From assembly GCA_002477905.1 (NCBI GenBank), contig DLLB01000077.1, positions 1-6,005 of the forward strand: 6,005 nucleotides of DNA, given 5' to 3'. The position numbers and the translations under genes are program-made. This stretch comes from Clostridiales bacterium UBA7573 (GTDB taxonomy: Bacteria; Bacillota; Clostridia; Oscillospirales; CAG-272). Below are positions 5,701 to 6,005 of this stretch, one piece after another; position 1 is the stretch's first letter; the number at the start of each line of letters is the position of its first letter. The notes beneath the pieces are model-generated. The model was not told the origin of the DNA. It saw only the letters and a program-made list of their open reading frames with translations, and searched no databases.

Positions 5701-5928
5701 ATGAATCAGAATATAGAAAAAAAGATTGGGAATAACATTCGCGCATTGCGTGAAAAAAACGGGATGACGCAAGAGATTCTCGCGGCACAGCTTCAGCTCC
5801 GCGGTTGTGACATTACCAGAAGCGCCGTGGCAAAAATTGAAGTGGGGCAACGGCATCTTTACCCCGATGAAATTATTATGATCCGAGCTATTTTGCATGT
5901 ATCCTATGAGGATATTTTCAGACTCTGA
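5701..5928 (+). CDS. XRE-family helix-turn-helix regulator
   Basis: A 75 aa protein made up almost wholly of one Cro/C1-type HTH domain. Helix 1 is at about 8-19 (KIGNNIRALREK). Helix 2 is TQEILAAQLQL (23-33). After a slightly long turn (RGCD) comes the recognition helix ITRSAVAKIEVG (38-49). The closing helices YPDEIIMIRAIL and SYEDIF follow. There is no sensor or dimerisation domain, so it should act as a small dimeric repressor. The ATG at 5701 starts directly before the domain, with a modest GGGGA (5692-5696) behind it; an upstream in-frame ATG at 5617 would put the start inside the inverted repeat and add an unrelated AT-rich leader. The gene is divergent from the small membrane protein, and the palindromic operator between them suggests control of that gene and possibly of itself. 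Confidence 0.88.
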   Translation: MNQNIEKKIGNNIRALREKNGMTQEILAAQLQLRGCDITRSAVAKIEVGQRHLYPDEIIMIRAILHVSYEDIFRL

Positions 5929-5947
5929 CCGAAAGGAATTCTTTGCG

Positions 5948-6005
5948 ATGTGTCTACTTTCCGAAGAACGGTTTCACTTTCGGAAGAAGCAAGAAAAAGA
6001 AAAAA
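5948..6005 (+). CDS. Possible start of a further reading frame, cut by the right edge
   Basis: An ATG at 5948 lies 19 bp after the XRE stop and ten bases after AAGGA (5933-5937). The frame stays open for 19 codons to the edge (MCLLSEERFHFRKKQEKEK). It is too short to identify. If real, it would be cotranscribed with the regulator. Confidence 0.3.
   Translation, partial: MCLLSEERFHFRKKQEKEK

Noticed and set aside
5470..5898. Minus-strand open frame of 142 codons spanning the XRE gene and its control region
   Set aside because: It runs antisense through a clear HTH gene and across the inverted repeat and promoter, and has no ribosome binding site or motif.

Overview
The window looks like chromosomal DNA of a mid-GC Clostridia-type Firmicute, possibly an Oscillospiraceae/Ruminococcaceae relative. 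The pointers are strong GGAGG-type ribosome binding sites, near-consensus sigma-A promoters with 17 bp spacers, a short-signal lipoprotein with a lipobox, and an XRE regulator of a type common in gut Clostridia. No rRNA, tRNA, CRISPR array or insertion sequence is visible. The genus is not determined.

Left part (1-1976): a Na+/H+-type CPA2 antiporter (minus strand, cut by the left edge) is divergent from a LysR-family regulator (plus strand). Their shared 161 bp spacer carries a clear promoter for the antiporter and a probable extended -10 promoter for the regulator, with overlapping -10 elements. This suggests the LysR protein controls the antiporter, as NhaR controls nhaA in E. coli. A strong hairpin terminator serves the LysR gene and the converging gene after it.

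Middle part (1991-5325, all minus strand): a consensus promoter at 5377-5405 starts a probable operon. It encodes a putative zinc-binding four-helix membrane protein, a cytoplasmic SGNH/GDSL hydrolase and a small secreted lipoprotein, and ends at a hairpin terminator. A GNAT acetyltransferase follows, with its ribosome binding site just beyond the terminator and no promoter of its own that I can see.

Right part (5326-6005): a tiny single-pass membrane protein (47 aa, apparently with a CTG start) is divergent from a 75 aa XRE/HTH regulator. A perfect 10+10 bp inverted repeat abuts the -10 of a consensus promoter for the small gene, a typical repressor-operator arrangement. This pair is the most likely undescribed unit in the window. 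The start of a further plus-strand reading frame may lie at the right edge.
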